A stretch of DNA of 64,000 nucleotides. Source: Pseudomonas viciae. GTDB taxonomy: Bacteria > Pseudomonadota > Gammaproteobacteria > Pseudomonadales > Pseudomonadaceae. The position numbers were made by a program, and so were the translations under genes. Positions 10,917 through 25,716 of this stretch are shown one piece after another (within the stretch, counting starts at the first letter, position 1; every line of letters begins with the position of its first letter). Where the stretch lies: the NCBI RefSeq assembly GCF_004786035.1, contig NZ_CP035088.1:904001-968000 (forward strand). The letters are read 5' to 3'. A model generated the notes under the pieces. It did not search any database, had not been told where the DNA came from, and saw only the letters and a list, made by a program, of their open reading frames with translations.

Positions 10917-12320
10917 ATGTCGACAGACAAGGTTTCTGTCCACGGCAGTTGGGCTAGCCGCTGGGTCTTTATATTCGCTGCAACCGGTTCGGCGGTGGGG
11001 CTGGGCAGTATCTGGAAATTCCCCTATATGGTCGGCGTCTACGGTGGCGGCGCCTTCGTATTGATGTTCCTGGCGTGCATTGCGCTCATCGGTGCGCCGG
11101 TGATGTTGGCCGAAACCCTGATCGGTCGTCGTGCCCGGCAGAGCCCGGCCAACGCCTTGAAGGTGCTGGCCGTGGCGGCAGGGCATTCGCCCAAGTGGTC
11201 GTGGGGCGCGTTCGCCGGGATGATCACGGCGCTGCTGATCCTGTCTTTCTACAGCGTGGTCGGCGGCTGGTCGCTGGACTACATCATCGACATGGGGCGT
11301 GGGGATTTTCAAGGCGTGACGCCCGATCAGGTCGGCGCCTACTTCGGTAACGTGATCGCCGATCCCTGGAGGCTGACCCTCTGGCATACGATTTTCATGG
11401 TGCTCTCCGCCGTGGTCATTGCTCGAGGTGTGGTCGCCGGGCTTGAGCGCAGCCTGCGGATCATGATGCCGCTGCTGTTCGTGATGATCCTGGTGCTGCT
11501 GGGGTACAGCATGACCACCGGGCATTTCATGGAAGGCGTGCACTTCATGTTCGATTTCCAGCCGGAGAAAGTCATGGACGGCCTGTTGCCGGCCATGGGG
11601 CATGCGTTTTTCTCCCTGAGCGTGGGGGTTGGCTCGATCATGATCTACGGCGCCTACATGCCCAAGAACGCATCCCTGACCCGGACCGTTGTCGGCGTCG
11701 CGCTGCTGGATACCTTCGTGTCGCTGCTGGCGGGTGTGGCGTTGTTTCCGATTGTGTTTGCCGCTGGCCTGAACCCCAGCGAAGGGCCTGGACTGATGTT
11801 TGTCAGCCTGCCGTTTGCCTTTGGCAGCATGGCGTTCGGTCAAGTGATGGGGGTGGTGTTTTTCGTCCTGGTGGCAATTGCGGCGTGGAGTTCGGCTATT
11901 TCCCTGCTGGAGCCGATGGTGGCCTACCTGGTTGAGCGGACCCGGCTCAGCCGCGCCTGGGTGACATTCTGGCTGGCGTTTACCTGCTGGTTTGTGGGCC
12001 TGGGGACGGTGTTTTCCTTCAATATATGGAAGCAGGCTAAGTTTTTCGTGAACGAAGACGGGCTGTTCCATCTCTACCAGTGGGGAGCAACCGGGGGGCT
12101 GGACTTCTTCGGCGTGATTGATTTCTTCACATCTCGGATCATGTTGCCACTGGGTGGTTTGTGTTTCGTGGTGTTTGCAGGATGGATCATGGGGCGTGAG
12201 GCGGTGCGCGATGAACTATCGCTGCGCAGCCCTGTATTGTTCGCCTCGAGCCTGTTCTTGATGCGCTATGTGGCGCCCATCGGCATTCTCGTAGTGTTTG
12301 CCGCTCAGCTGTGGAAGTGA
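10917..12320 (+). CDS. Sodium-dependent transporter, SNF (NSS) family
   Basis: This is a 467-residue inner-membrane protein with about 11-12 membrane segments. The N-terminal [22 protein letters not shown] is the sodium- and substrate-binding TM1 signature of neurotransmitter:sodium symporters (LeuT, TnaT type). [10 protein letters not shown] and [14 protein letters not shown] are also typical. The substrate is probably an amino acid or similar small molecule but cannot be told from sequence. It is divergent from smpB and ends seven bases before ratA. No strong ribosome site precedes ATG 10917; an in-frame ATG at 10881 is the alternative start. Confidence 0.88.
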   Translation: MSTDKVSVHGSWASRWVFIFAATGSAVGLGSIWKFPYMVGVYGGGAFVLMFLACIALIGAPVMLAETLIGRRARQSPANALKVLAVAAGHSPKWSWGAFAGMITALLILSFYSVVGGWSLDYIIDMGRGDFQGVTPDQVGAYFGNVIADPWRLTLWHTIFMVLSAVVIARGVVAGLERSLRIMMPLLFVMILVLLGYSMTTGHFMEGVHFMFDFQPEKVMDGLLPAMGHAFFSLSVGVGSIMIYGAYMPKNASLTRTVVGVALLDTFVSLLAGVALFPIVFAAGLNPSEGPGLMFVSLPFAFGSMAFGQVMGVVFFVLVAIAAWSSAISLLEPMVAYLVERTRLSRAWVTFWLAFTCWFVGLGTVFSFNIWKQAKFFVNEDGLFHLYQWGATGGLDFFGVIDFFTSRIMLPLGGLCFVVFAGWIMGREAVRDELSLRSPVLFASSLFLMRYVAPIGILVVFAAQLWK

Positions 12321-12327
12321 CGCTTAC

Positions 12328-12771
12328 ATGACGACACACATTCAACGCTCGGCCTTGCTGCCCTATCCGGCACAGGCGCTGTATGACCTGGTCAACGATG
12401 TGGCGAGCTATCCGGAGTTCTTGCCTTGGTGCTCATCCGCTGAAGTGCTGGACAGTTCCGAAACCCACATGCGCGCCAGCCTCAACATTGCCAAGGGCGG
12501 GTTGAGCCAGCGCTTCGTCACGCGCAATACCCTGGTGCCCGGGCAGTCCATCGAGATGAATCTGGAGGAGGGACCTTTCAACCAGCTTCACGGCGTCTGG
12601 GTGTTCAAACCGCTGGGTGAAAAGGCCTGCAAGATCAGTCTCGATCTGTCGTTCGATTACGCGGGTCCCCTGGTGCGAGCCACGTTGGGGCCACTGTTCA
12701 ATCAGGCGGCCAATACTCTGGTCGATGCGTTCTGCCAGCGCGCCAAGCAGAATGCCGAGCTCAAGCGTTGA
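12328..12771 (+). CDS. ratA: Type II toxin-antitoxin RatA-like / coenzyme Q-binding START protein
   Basis: This is a 147-residue START-like (polyketide cyclase / COQ10) protein. Typical sequence: MTTHIQRSALLPYPAQALYDLVNDVASYPEFLPWC, EEGPFNQLHGVWVF and FCQRAKQNAELKR at the C terminus. In E. coli the homologue was described as a 50S-binding toxin; by family it may instead bind ubiquinone, as Coq10 does. The stop overlaps the rnfH TTG start (TTGA), so the two are coupled, as in most gammaproteobacteria. Confidence 0.9.
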   Translation: MTTHIQRSALLPYPAQALYDLVNDVASYPEFLPWCSSAEVLDSSETHMRASLNIAKGGLSQRFVTRNTLVPGQSIEMNLEEGPFNQLHGVWVFKPLGEKACKISLDLSFDYAGPLVRATLGPLFNQAANTLVDAFCQRAKQNAELKR

Positions 12772-13070
12772 TTGAGGTAGAAGTGGTGTATGCCTGCGTC
12801 GACCGCCAGGTCTTGCGCACATTCGCAGTGCCACCAGGCACCAGTGTTCGTGCGGCGCTGGAGGCATCGGGCATTACTGATGCATTTCCGGAGCTGGATC
12901 TGGCGACTTGCCCAATCGGGATTTTTGGCAAAGTGGTCGCCGATCCTGATCAGCAGGTGGTGCAGCGGGGTGATCGGCTTGAGATTTATCGTCCCTTGCT
13001 GGCCGATCCGAAAGAAATTCGGCGCTTGCGTGCGGCCAAGGCCGCCCAGGCGCGACAATCCGATCAGTAA
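12768..13070 (+). CDS. rnfH: RnfH family ubiquitin-like protein
   Basis: This is a 100-residue protein of the RnfH/UPF0125 family with a beta-grasp fold. Characteristic parts are IEVEVVYACVDRQVL, GTSVRAALEASGI, IGIFGKVVADPDQQVVQRGDRLEIYRPLLADPKEIRRLRA. The exact role is unknown; it is nearly always next to ratA. The TTG start at 12768 overlaps the ratA stop by four bases; no ATG or GTG fits as well with the conserved N terminus. Confidence 0.88.
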   Translation: MIEVEVVYACVDRQVLRTFAVPPGTSVRAALEASGITDAFPELDLATCPIGIFGKVVADPDQQVVQRGDRLEIYRPLLADPKEIRRLRAAKAAQARQSDQ

Positions 13071-13091
13071 ATCGAGCTTGAATCGCAGGCA

Positions 13092-13120
13092 ATAAAAAAC
13101 CCGGCATGCCGGGTTTTTTT
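13092..13120. terminator. Bidirectional terminator between rnfH and bamE
   Basis: AAAAACCCGGCATGCCGGGTTTTTTT is a perfect palindrome with A and T runs on both flanks. It lies between convergent genes and can end transcription from both sides. Confidence 0.92.
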
Positions 13121-13130
13121 ACGTCGTGAT

Positions 13131-13658
13131 TTATTGCGGCGAGGTATCCAGAGGTTCTGGAGTCGGGACAGGTACGGTCTCGACCTTGTCCACGTCCTTC
13201 TGGATCTGGTCCAGCAACGAACCTGGCTTGACCGGTTTTTCCGGTTTCGGCTGTTCGGCATTCTGGGCCGGGTCGGTCACGGTAGTGTCGCTGTCCTTGC
13301 CCATGATGGCTTCATCGCGGCTCACGCCAGGCATGAAATCACCCGACAGGCTGACGAGTTGGTCATTGGGGCTAAAGATAACGCTGATGCGTTCCTGTTG
13401 CCGCTCGCCGCCGCCTGGCTGCAAGCTGTACAGGTAATCCCAGCGATCGGCATGGAACGTGTCGGTCAGCAGGGGGTTGCCCATGATAAACCGTACTTGC
13501 CGACGGGTCATTCCCGGGCGTAACTGGTCTATCATGTCCTGCGTGACGACATTGCCCTGCTGGATGTCGATTTTGTAAACCCCGGGGAATGAACAACCGG
13601 CGAGTGCGAGCAGTCCCACGAAGGTGAAACTGGTTAGCAAGAGCTTGGTGTTTTGCAT
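13131..13658 (-). CDS. bamE: Outer-membrane assembly lipoprotein BamE (OmlA)
   Basis: This 175-residue lipoprotein belongs to the BAM complex, which inserts beta-barrel proteins in the outer membrane. The signal peptide ends in a lipobox (LLALAGC, lipidated Cys22). The SmpA/OmlA domain follows: [48 protein letters not shown]. The C-terminal 50 residues are Pro-, Asp- and Glu-rich and probably disordered, longer than the E. coli protein (about 113 residues). It is divergent from fur with about 97 bases between starts. Confidence 0.95.
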   Translation of the reverse strand: MQNTKLLLTSFTFVGLLALAGCSFPGVYKIDIQQGNVVTQDMIDQLRPGMTRRQVRFIMGNPLLTDTFHADRWDYLYSLQPGGGERQQERISVIFSPNDQLVSLSGDFMPGVSRDEAIMGKDSDTTVTDPAQNAEQPKPEKPVKPGSLLDQIQKDVDKVETVPVPTPEPLDTSPQ

Positions 13659-13755
13659 CGGTGGGCGACTTCCACTATCTTGGCTGGGACAACGTAAACG
13701 CCGATCATACCCGCATTAAGAGAAGCTGCGAAGCAGCATCGCGAGAAAGCTGACC

Positions 13756-14160
13756 ATGGTTGAAAATAGCGAACTACGCAAAGCCGGCCTCAAAGTGACC
13801 CTACCAAGGGTCAAGATTCTACAAATGCTCGATTCCGCAGAGCAGCGTCACATGAGTGCCGAAGACGTCTACAAGGCGCTTATGGAGGCTGGCGAGGACG
13901 TTGGTCTGGCCACGGTTTACCGTGTCCTGACTCAGTTCGAGGCTGCGGGGCTTGTGGCCCGTCACAATTTTGATGGCGGTCATGCGGTCTTTGAATTGGC
14001 TGACGGGGAACACCACGATCACATGGTGAACGTGGAAACTCGTGAGGTCATCGAGTTCTTCAGTCCTGAAATCGAGAAACTGCAAAAGGATATTGCTGAA
14101 GAGCATGGCTTCGAGCTGATCGATCACCATCTCGTCTTGCATGTACGCAAGAGGAAGTAA
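13756..14160 (+). CDS. fur: Ferric uptake regulator Fur
   Basis: This is a 134-residue iron-responsive repressor. The winged helix is at about 15-70 (VTLPRVKILQML, HMSAEDVYKALMEAGEDVGLATVYRVL). The metal-binding region follows, with HNFDGGHAVFELADGEHHDHM (HHDH at 86-89) and conserved His and Glu residues further on. The protein has no cysteine at all, so the structural CxxC zinc site of E. coli Fur is absent, in line with pseudomonad Fur. The ATG at 13756 matches the conserved N terminus MVENSELRKAGLKVTLPR. Confidence 0.97.
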   Translation: MVENSELRKAGLKVTLPRVKILQMLDSAEQRHMSAEDVYKALMEAGEDVGLATVYRVLTQFEAAGLVARHNFDGGHAVFELADGEHHDHMVNVETREVIEFFSPEIEKLQKDIAEEHGFELIDHHLVLHVRKRK

Positions 14161-14193
14161 GCACGTCGCGTGAGCCCAAAGCTCCCAAAACGA

Positions 14194-14221
14194 AAGAAGG
14201 CGACCCCAGGGTCGCCTTCTT
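14194..14221. terminator. Terminator between fur and recN
   Basis: AAGAAGGCGACCC (14194-14206) pairs perfectly with GGGTCGCCTTCTT (14209-14221), forming a 13-bp stem between two convergent genes. T-rich flanks are short on both sides. Confidence 0.8.
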
Positions 14222-14236
14222 GCTGTGCGGCGTTTG

Positions 14237-15910
14237 TCAGGTTTTTGCAGCGACGACCATTTTTTTCGCGTGAGCCAGGGACTCCTTGGTGAGGTCGATA
14301 CCCCCGAGCATGCGTGCAACTTCTTCCACTCGCTCGGTTTTGTTGAGTTTGGACACCGCGGTACGTGTGGCGTCCTCGCCGCGCACCTTGTGCACAAATA
14401 AATGCTGATGACCCTGGGCGGCCACCTGGGGCAGGTGAGTCACCGTCAACACTTGGCCGCGGTCCCCCAGTCGGCGGAGCAACTGGCCGACAATTTCCGC
14501 CGTTGGCCCGCCAATACCCACGTCCACTTCGTCGAATACCAGCGTCGGTACGCGTGAGGTCTGCGCCGTAATGACCTGGATGGCCAGGCTGATCCGTGAC
14601 AGCTCGCCACCGGAGGCGACTTTTGCCAGGGCCTTGAGCGGTTGCCCGGGGTTGGCGCTGACCAGCAGCTCTACCTGTTCCAGTCCGTTGGGCTGAAGTT
14701 CATCGCCGGCATTGGGGCGCAATTCGATGGTAAACCGTCCGCCCGGCATGCCCAGGCGCTGGATTTCCTGCTCCACGGCGCTGGCCAGGCCGGTTGCGGC
14801 TTGGTGGCGCAGTGCGCTGAGCTCGTTGGCCTTTTCCTGATAGTGACGGGCATAGGAAGCCAGTTCATCGCCCAGGCGCTCGATGGATTCATCGTTGGCG
14901 TTCAAGGTTTCCAGTTCTTCCAGCAAGCGTTGCTGGAGTTCGGCAACGTCGGTTGGCTGGACGCGGTGTTTGCGAGCCAGGGTATAAATAGTGTCCAGGC
15001 GCTCTTCCAGGTATTGAAGGCGTGCCGGGTCGGCATCGAAGTGATCAAGAAACCGGTTGAGTTCCCCGACGGCTTCTTCGACCTGGATCTGCGCGCTTGT
15101 CAGCAGGTTGGTCGCTTCGCTCAACGCGCCTACCGAATTGTTCACGCTGGAGAGGCGGTTCAGGCTCGCTGTCAGTGCGTTGAGTACATTGCCCGAATCA
15201 CTCTCGCTGCATTGTTCGACCACTTGGCGGCAGATACCCAGCAGGGTTTCGGCGTTGGTCAGGTTCTTGTGTTCCTGCTCCAGTTCTTCCAGTTCGTTTT
15301 CACCCAGGGCCAGGTTTTCCAGTTCTTCGAGCTGATAGCTCAATAGCTGATGGCGGGCACGTTGTTCGTCGCCGGAGTTGGAGAGCCGGTCCAGTTCCTG
15401 TCGGGTCTGGCGCCAGCGCTGGGCGGCCAGTTGTACCTGGCGGGCCAGGTCGGTGGCGCCGGCGTATTCATCCAGCAGGCGGCGATGGGTGTCGGTCTTG
15501 AGCAGGGATTGGTGTTCGTGCTGGCTATGGATGTCGATCAGCAGTTCGCCGAGGGCTTTGAGATCGCCCAGGGTGCAGGGTGTGCCGTTGATGTAGCCCC
15601 GTGAGCGACCTTCGGCGGTGATGACCCGGCGCAGGATGCACGGGCCGTCGCTGTCCAGGTCGCGTTCGGCCAGCCAGGTGCTGGCCTCGGGGATGTCGAC
15701 CAGGTCGAAAGTCGCCAGGATGTCGGCCTTGTCCGCGCCGGGACGCACCACACCGTTGTCGGCGCGATCGCCCAGGGTCAGGCCCAGGGCGTCGAGCATG
15801 ATCGATTTGCCGGCGCCGGTTTCACCGGTGATCACGCTCATGCCGCGATCAAGCTCGAGGTCGAGGTGTTCGACAATGGCGTAGTTGTGTACGGACAGGT
15901 GCACCAGCAT
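14237..15910 (-). CDS. recN: DNA repair ATPase RecN
   Basis: This 557-residue SMC-like protein acts in double-strand break repair. The Walker A motif GETGAGKS is at residues 29-36. A long coiled-coil middle follows. The C-terminal ABC signature region (ASGGELSRISLAIQVI) precedes Walker B (TLVFDEVDVGIGGPTAEIVG) and the D/H region (VLTVTHLPQVAAQGHQHLFV). Length and order match the family. It is divergent from grpE, as in most pseudomonads. Confidence 0.96.
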   Translation of the reverse strand: MLVHLSVHNYAIVEHLDLELDRGMSVITGETGAGKSIMLDALGLTLGDRADNGVVRPGADKADILATFDLVDIPEASTWLAERDLDSDGPCILRRVITAEGRSRGYINGTPCTLGDLKALGELLIDIHSQHEHQSLLKTDTHRRLLDEYAGATDLARQVQLAAQRWRQTRQELDRLSNSGDEQRARHQLLSYQLEELENLALGENELEELEQEHKNLTNAETLLGICRQVVEQCSESDSGNVLNALTASLNRLSSVNNSVGALSEATNLLTSAQIQVEEAVGELNRFLDHFDADPARLQYLEERLDTIYTLARKHRVQPTDVAELQQRLLEELETLNANDESIERLGDELASYARHYQEKANELSALRHQAATGLASAVEQEIQRLGMPGGRFTIELRPNAGDELQPNGLEQVELLVSANPGQPLKALAKVASGGELSRISLAIQVITAQTSRVPTLVFDEVDVGIGGPTAEIVGQLLRRLGDRGQVLTVTHLPQVAAQGHQHLFVHKVRGEDATRTAVSKLNKTERVEEVARMLGGIDLTKESLAHAKKMVVAAKT

Positions 15911-16069
15911 AAGGCCGCTCCCAGGCTTTAGGTCTGGTTATTTATACAGTGTTTTGTTTCGGGCTGACAATGCCTTCGCTTAGCTCGATTTGCTTGGGGC
16001 GATGGGTTTTTTAGTGCTGCTTGGAATGGAATGCAGGTGTTTTCTGTAAGGTTAATTCGTCGGGCGGCC

Positions 16070-16097
16070 CTTGAAGCTTAAAAACCCGGCCCCATAT
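16070..16097 (+). promoter_or_regulatory. Sigma-32 (RpoH) promoter of grpE
   Basis: CTTGAAG (16070-16076), a 13-base spacer, and CCCCATAT (16090-16097) match the heat-shock consensus CTTGAAA - 13 to 14 bases - CCCCATnT with one difference. It lies about 54 bases upstream of the grpE start. Confidence 0.88.
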
Positions 16098-16150
16098 ACC
16101 GGGGCAGAAGCGCGAGTCGAGCTCGCGGACGAAGTTGAAAGGAGAAATCT

Positions 16151-16717
16151 ATGGCTGACGAACAGACGCAGGATACGCAAAATCTAGACGCCAATCAGGC
16201 TCCCCAGGATTCGGGCGACGACCTGGTGGCACGTGTACAAGTGCTCGAGGAGCAACTGGCCGGTGCGCAGGATCAGGCTTTGCGTGTAGCCGCCGACCTG
16301 CAGAATGTCCGCCGCCGCGCCGAGCAGGATGTAGAAAAGGCTCATAAATTCGCCCTGGAACGTTTCGCAAGCGACCTGCTGCCGATCATCGACAGTCTGG
16401 AGCGCGGCCTGGAACTGTCCAACCCGGACGACGAGAACATCCGTCCGATGCGTGAAGGCATCGAGCTGACCCTGAAAATGTTCCAGGACACCCTCAAGCG
16501 CTATCAGCTCGAAGCCCTTGATCCCCATGGCGAGCCCTTCAACGCCGAACACCACCAGGCCATGGCGATGCAGGAAAGCGCAGACGTCGAGCCCAACAGT
16601 GTCTTGAAGGTTTTCCAGAAGGGTTACTTGCTCAACGGTCGCCTGTTGCGCCCGGCCATGGTTGTGGTCAGCAAGACGCCGGCACCGGTTTCGCCTTCTA
16701 TTGATGAGCAGGCTTGA
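16151..16717 (+). CDS. grpE: Nucleotide exchange factor GrpE
   Basis: This 188-residue cochaperone promotes ADP release from DnaK. An acidic disordered N terminus and a long helix ([41 protein letters not shown]) lead to the beta-wing domain ([24 protein letters not shown]). AAAGGAGAAA precedes the ATG. It is the first gene of the grpE-dnaK-dnaJ cluster under an RpoH promoter. Confidence 0.97.
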   Translation: MADEQTQDTQNLDANQAPQDSGDDLVARVQVLEEQLAGAQDQALRVAADLQNVRRRAEQDVEKAHKFALERFASDLLPIIDSLERGLELSNPDDENIRPMREGIELTLKMFQDTLKRYQLEALDPHGEPFNAEHHQAMAMQESADVEPNSVLKVFQKGYLLNGRLLRPAMVVVSKTPAPVSPSIDEQA

Positions 16718-16740
16718 AATCGGTCGTAACGGCCCCCATT
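16713..16740 (+). promoter_or_regulatory. Sigma-32 (RpoH) promoter of dnaK, overlapping the grpE stop codon
   Basis: CTTGAAA (16713-16719) is a perfect -35 box. After 13 bases comes CCCCCATT (16733-16740); taking CCCCATTA one base later gives a 14-base spacer. The grpE stop codon TGA (16715-16717) is inside the -35 box. It is 80 bases upstream of dnaK. Confidence 0.82.
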
Positions 16741-16819
16741 AAGAAGTCAAGCGTTTAAGTGCTACCGCAGTTAGCCACCACTGCTGCGGCAACAAAATCC
16801 AAGTTCCGGGAGAGTTAAC

Positions 16820-18736
<1,917 letters not shown>

Positions 18737-18793
18737 TCGCTTGTTGGTCGGCCGGTTGACTGCATTTGTGCGGTGGCTGGTAGGATGTCGCCG

Positions 18794-18813
18794 CGCGGGA
18801 GCTTGCTCCCGCG
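18794..18813. repeat. Single REP-like hairpin in the dnaK-dnaJ spacer
   Basis: CGCGGGAGC and GCTCCCGCG form a 9-bp perfect stem with a two-base loop. It resembles one half of a Pseudomonas REP element. The 321-base spacer (18737-19057) holds no convincing gene or RpoH promoter, so the hairpin may instead protect the upstream mRNA from exonucleases and lower dnaJ expression relative to dnaK. Confidence 0.6.
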
Positions 18814-19057
18814 TTGGCGTGTCTGGAGCCAGTGAATTTTTACAGCATGCGACAACGCTCGGATGCTGGCGGTGTGATCGGGAATGCTCCTGCTTTCCGA
18901 GCGACGGACGCCGCGTTTTGGCCGGGGCCCTGGCTGAAAGATTAAGACCAGGATCGTTGAATTGACGTGAGTTGGGTCCGGGCCTGTATTGGGGCTCAAC
19001 GAGTTTGGCAAGGTTCAGGAGAGGTTTGCCGGACGTCCTATAAGAGTGCAAAGACTA

Positions 19058-20182
19058 ATGGCAAAGCGTGACTTTTACGAAGTGTTGGGTGTCGAGCGGG
19101 GCGCCAGCGAGGCGGACCTGAAAAAGGCCTATCGTCGCCTGGCGATGAAGCACCACCCGGACCGTAATCCCGATGATAAAGCGTCGGAAGAGCTGTTCAA
19201 GGAAGCCAACGAGGCTTACGAAGTATTGTCCGATTCGAGCAAGCGCGCAGCTTACGACCAGTACGGTCATGCTGGCGTCGATCCGAGCATGGGCGGCGGC
19301 GGTGCCGGTTTCGGCGGCCAGAATTTCTCCGATATTTTCGGCGACGTGTTCAGCGATTTCTTCGGTGGCGGTCGCGGCGGTGCTCGTGGCGGCGCCCAGC
19401 GTGGCAGTGATTTGCGCTACACGTTGGAGCTGAACCTGGAAGAGGCGGTGCGCGGCACTACCGTCAACATTCGCGTTCCGACACTGGTCAATTGCAAACC
19501 GTGCGACGGCTCGGGCGCCAAGAAGGGCTCCTCGCCCGTGACTTGCCCGACCTGCGGCGGCATTGGCCAGGTTCGCATGCAGCAGGGCTTCTTCTCGGTG
19601 CAGCAGACCTGCCCGCGTTGCCATGGTCAAGGCAAGATCATTTCCGATCCGTGCGACTCCTGCCGCGGCGAAGGGCGTGTCGAAGAGTACAAGACGCTGT
19701 CGGTCAAAGTGCCGGCCGGTGTCGATACCGGTGACCGCATTCGTCTTTCCGGCGAAGGCGAGGCGGGCGCCCAGGGTGGCCCGACCGGCGACCTGTACGT
19801 GGTTATCAATGTGCGCGAGCACGCGATTTTCCAGCGCGATGGCAAGCATCTGTTCTGCGAAGTGCCGATCAGTTTCGTCGATGCGGCCTTGGGCGGCGAG
19901 CTTGAAATCCCGACCCTCGACGGTCGCGTCAAGTTGAAAATCCCCGAGGGTACGCAAACCGGCAAACAGTTCCGGATTCGCGGCAAGGGCGTTGCGCCGG
20001 TGCGTGGTGGCGGTGCGGGTGATCTGATGTGTCGCGTGGCAGTGGAGACGCCGGTCAATCTGAGCCGACGCCAGCGTGAGTTGTTGGAAGAGTTCCGCAG
20101 TTCTCTGGCGGATGACAACAGCCATTCACCAAAAACCACGGGTTGGTTCGAAGGCGTGAAGCGCTTCTTCGGCGATCTGTAA
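19058..20182 (+). CDS. dnaJ: Chaperone DnaJ (Hsp40)
   Basis: This is a 374-residue cochaperone that stimulates DnaK ATPase. The J domain has HPD at 33-35. A Gly/Phe-rich region follows ([23 protein letters not shown] fragment near 80-100). Four CxxCxGxG zinc repeats come next ([32 protein letters not shown]), and then the C-terminal substrate domain. ATG 19058 matches the conserved [12 protein letters not shown]; the frame is open upstream but without homology. dapB follows 9 bases after the stop. Confidence 0.98.
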   Translation: MAKRDFYEVLGVERGASEADLKKAYRRLAMKHHPDRNPDDKASEELFKEANEAYEVLSDSSKRAAYDQYGHAGVDPSMGGGGAGFGGQNFSDIFGDVFSDFFGGGRGGARGGAQRGSDLRYTLELNLEEAVRGTTVNIRVPTLVNCKPCDGSGAKKGSSPVTCPTCGGIGQVRMQQGFFSVQQTCPRCHGQGKIISDPCDSCRGEGRVEEYKTLSVKVPAGVDTGDRIRLSGEGEAGAQGGPTGDLYVVINVREHAIFQRDGKHLFCEVPISFVDAALGGELEIPTLDGRVKLKIPEGTQTGKQFRIRGKGVAPVRGGGAGDLMCRVAVETPVNLSRRQRELLEEFRSSLADDNSHSPKTTGWFEGVKRFFGDL

Positions 20183-20998
<816 letters not shown>

Positions 20999-21133
20999 TG
21001 CCATCGGCAGGGGGTTCAGTTATACTGAGCCCCCGTTTTATACCGCTTCGCGACGCCCTGTCGCATTCCCCTGCCTTTAAGGCTCATTAGCGGTGGACCA
21101 AAAAAGCCTTTTTCTGTAAGCTACAGCTTTAGT

Positions 21134-21256
21134 GTGTCCACTAAAAGCGCGCAGAATAATTCAGTGAACAAGCGGGGTGACGTGTCCATACGTCACTCCG
21201 CTTTTTTACAACCTGCGATCGCCCTTTCAGGCTTTATTTACGGGAGGTCTTCTTGA
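21134..21256 (+). other. Candidate leader reading frame coupled to carA
   Basis: A 40-codon frame opens at GTG 21134 (another in-frame GTG at 21164) and ends at TGA 21254-21256, overlapping the carA TTG start (TTGA). It runs through the leader terminator hairpin and contains three arginine codons (73-75 CGG, 91-93 CGT and 245-247 AGG when counted within 21100-21300). No clear ribosome site or ATG is present. It is either a leader peptide frame used in carA regulation or a chance open frame. Confidence 0.25.
21170..21207 (+). terminator. Intrinsic terminator in the carA leader (attenuator candidate)
   Basis: A 14-bp stem, 21170-21183 (AAGCGGGGTGACGT) against 21190-21203, has one G-U pair, a six-base loop and a run of T to 21207. 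It ends 45 bases before the carA start and lies well past the dapB stop. It can end dapB transcription, and if the carA promoter is upstream it would act as an attenuator. I recall work on pseudomonad carAB describing pyrimidine and arginine control through a leader; the details are not verified here. Confidence 0.8.
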
Positions 21257-22389
21257 CTAAGCCAGCCATACTCGCCCTTGCTGATGGCAGCATTTTTCGC
21301 GGCGAAGCCATTGGAGCCGACGGTCAGACCGTTGGTGAGGTGGTGTTTAACACCGCAATGACCGGCTATCAGGAAATTCTTACCGATCCTTCCTACGCCC
21401 AGCAAATCGTTACTCTGACTTACCCGCACATCGGCAACACCGGCACCACGCCGGAAGACGCCGAGTCCGATCGTGTCTGGTCCGCCGGCCTGGTCATCCG
21501 TGACTTGCCGCTGGTAGCGAGCAACTGGCGTAACACGATGTCCCTGTCTGATTACCTGAAAGCCAACAATGTCGTGGCGATCGCCGGTATCGACACCCGT
21601 CGCCTGACCCGTATCCTTCGGGAAAAAGGTGCGCAGAACGGCTGCATCATGGCCGGTGACAACATTTCCGAAGAAGCCGCCATCGCCGCTGCCCAGGGTT
21701 TCCCTGGCCTCAAGGGCATGGATCTGGCGAAAGTCGTCAGCACCAAGAAGCAGTACGAGTGGCGCTCCACGGTCTGGGACCTGAAAACCGACGGTCACGC
21801 GACGATCGAAGCGTCCGAACTGCCATACCACGTGGTTGCGTACGACTACGGCGTCAAGTGGAACATCCTGCGCATGCTGGTGGAGCGTGGTTGCCGCGTG
21901 ACCGTGGTGCCGGCGCAAACTCCGGCCGCGGACGTCCTGGCCCTCAAGCCCGACGGCGTGTTCCTGTCCAACGGCCCGGGTGATCCGGAGCCTTGCGACT
22001 ACGCGATCCAGGCGATCAAGGACGTGCTGGAGACCGAAATCCCGGTATTCGGCATCTGCCTCGGCCACCAGCTGCTGGCCCTCGCTTCGGGCGCCAAGAC
22101 CTTGAAGATGGGTCACGGCCACCACGGTGCCAACCACCCGGTGCAGGACCTGGATACCGGCGTCGTGATGATCACCAGCCAGAACCACGGTTTTGCGGTG
22201 GATGAAGCGACCCTGCCGGCCAACGTGCGCGCGATCCATAAGTCGCTGTTCGACGGCACGCTGCAAGGCATCGAGCGTACCGACAAGAGCGCGTTCAGCT
22301 TCCAGGGTCACCCTGAAGCCAGCCCGGGCCCGAACGACGTGGCGCCGCTGTTCGATCGCTTCATCAATGAGATGGCCAAGCGACGCTGA
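21253..22389 (+). CDS. carA: Carbamoyl-phosphate synthase small subunit
   Basis: The 378-residue glutaminase subunit supplies ammonia to CarB for arginine and pyrimidine synthesis. The class I amidotransferase centre is [14 protein letters not shown], with nucleophile Cys269 and the His of [12 protein letters not shown] near the end. The start is TTG at 21253, with CGGGAGG just upstream; this rare start is consistent with pseudomonad carA. The preceding region carries a strong terminator hairpin, suggesting leader control. Confidence 0.97.
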   Translation: MTKPAILALADGSIFRGEAIGADGQTVGEVVFNTAMTGYQEILTDPSYAQQIVTLTYPHIGNTGTTPEDAESDRVWSAGLVIRDLPLVASNWRNTMSLSDYLKANNVVAIAGIDTRRLTRILREKGAQNGCIMAGDNISEEAAIAAAQGFPGLKGMDLAKVVSTKKQYEWRSTVWDLKTDGHATIEASELPYHVVAYDYGVKWNILRMLVERGCRVTVVPAQTPAADVLALKPDGVFLSNGPGDPEPCDYAIQAIKDVLETEIPVFGICLGHQLLALASGAKTLKMGHGHHGANHPVQDLDTGVVMITSQNHGFAVDEATLPANVRAIHKSLFDGTLQGIERTDKSAFSFQGHPEASPGPNDVAPLFDRFINEMAKRR

Positions 22390-22398
22390 CCGCGTGAA

Positions 22399-22437
22399 GC
22401 CCGAAGGCGGCCCCGAATGCGGCGGCCCCTTCGGGCG
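22399..22437 (+). other. Stem-loop in the carA-carB spacer
   Basis: GCCCGAAG at the left and CTTCGGGC at the right flank GC-rich inner sequence (GGCGGCC... type) in the 105-base gap between carA and carB. There is no T run, so it is not a typical terminator. It may tune the carA:carB message ratio. Confidence 0.5.
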
Positions 22438-22494
22438 CTACAAAGATTGTTCGACGGCCTAGCCGACTGACCTGCGGATTTGAGTGACAAACCC

Positions 22495-25712
<3,218 letters not shown>

Positions 25713-25716
<4 letters not shown>

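Noticed and set aside
10317..12071. A 584-codon extended version of smpB
   Set aside because: The extension is antisense to the sodium symporter and unrelated to SmpB, whose conserved start is the ATG at 10799.
18737..19057. A separate heat-shock promoter or small gene before dnaJ
   Set aside because: No CTTGAAA-CCCCAT pair is present in this gap, and open frames there lack ribosome sites or conservation signs.
21253..21320. An untranslated stretch inside the start of carA
   Set aside because: I recall an early claim of this kind for pseudomonad carA and a later correction denying it. The reading frame here is continuous from the TTG and matches CarA throughout.
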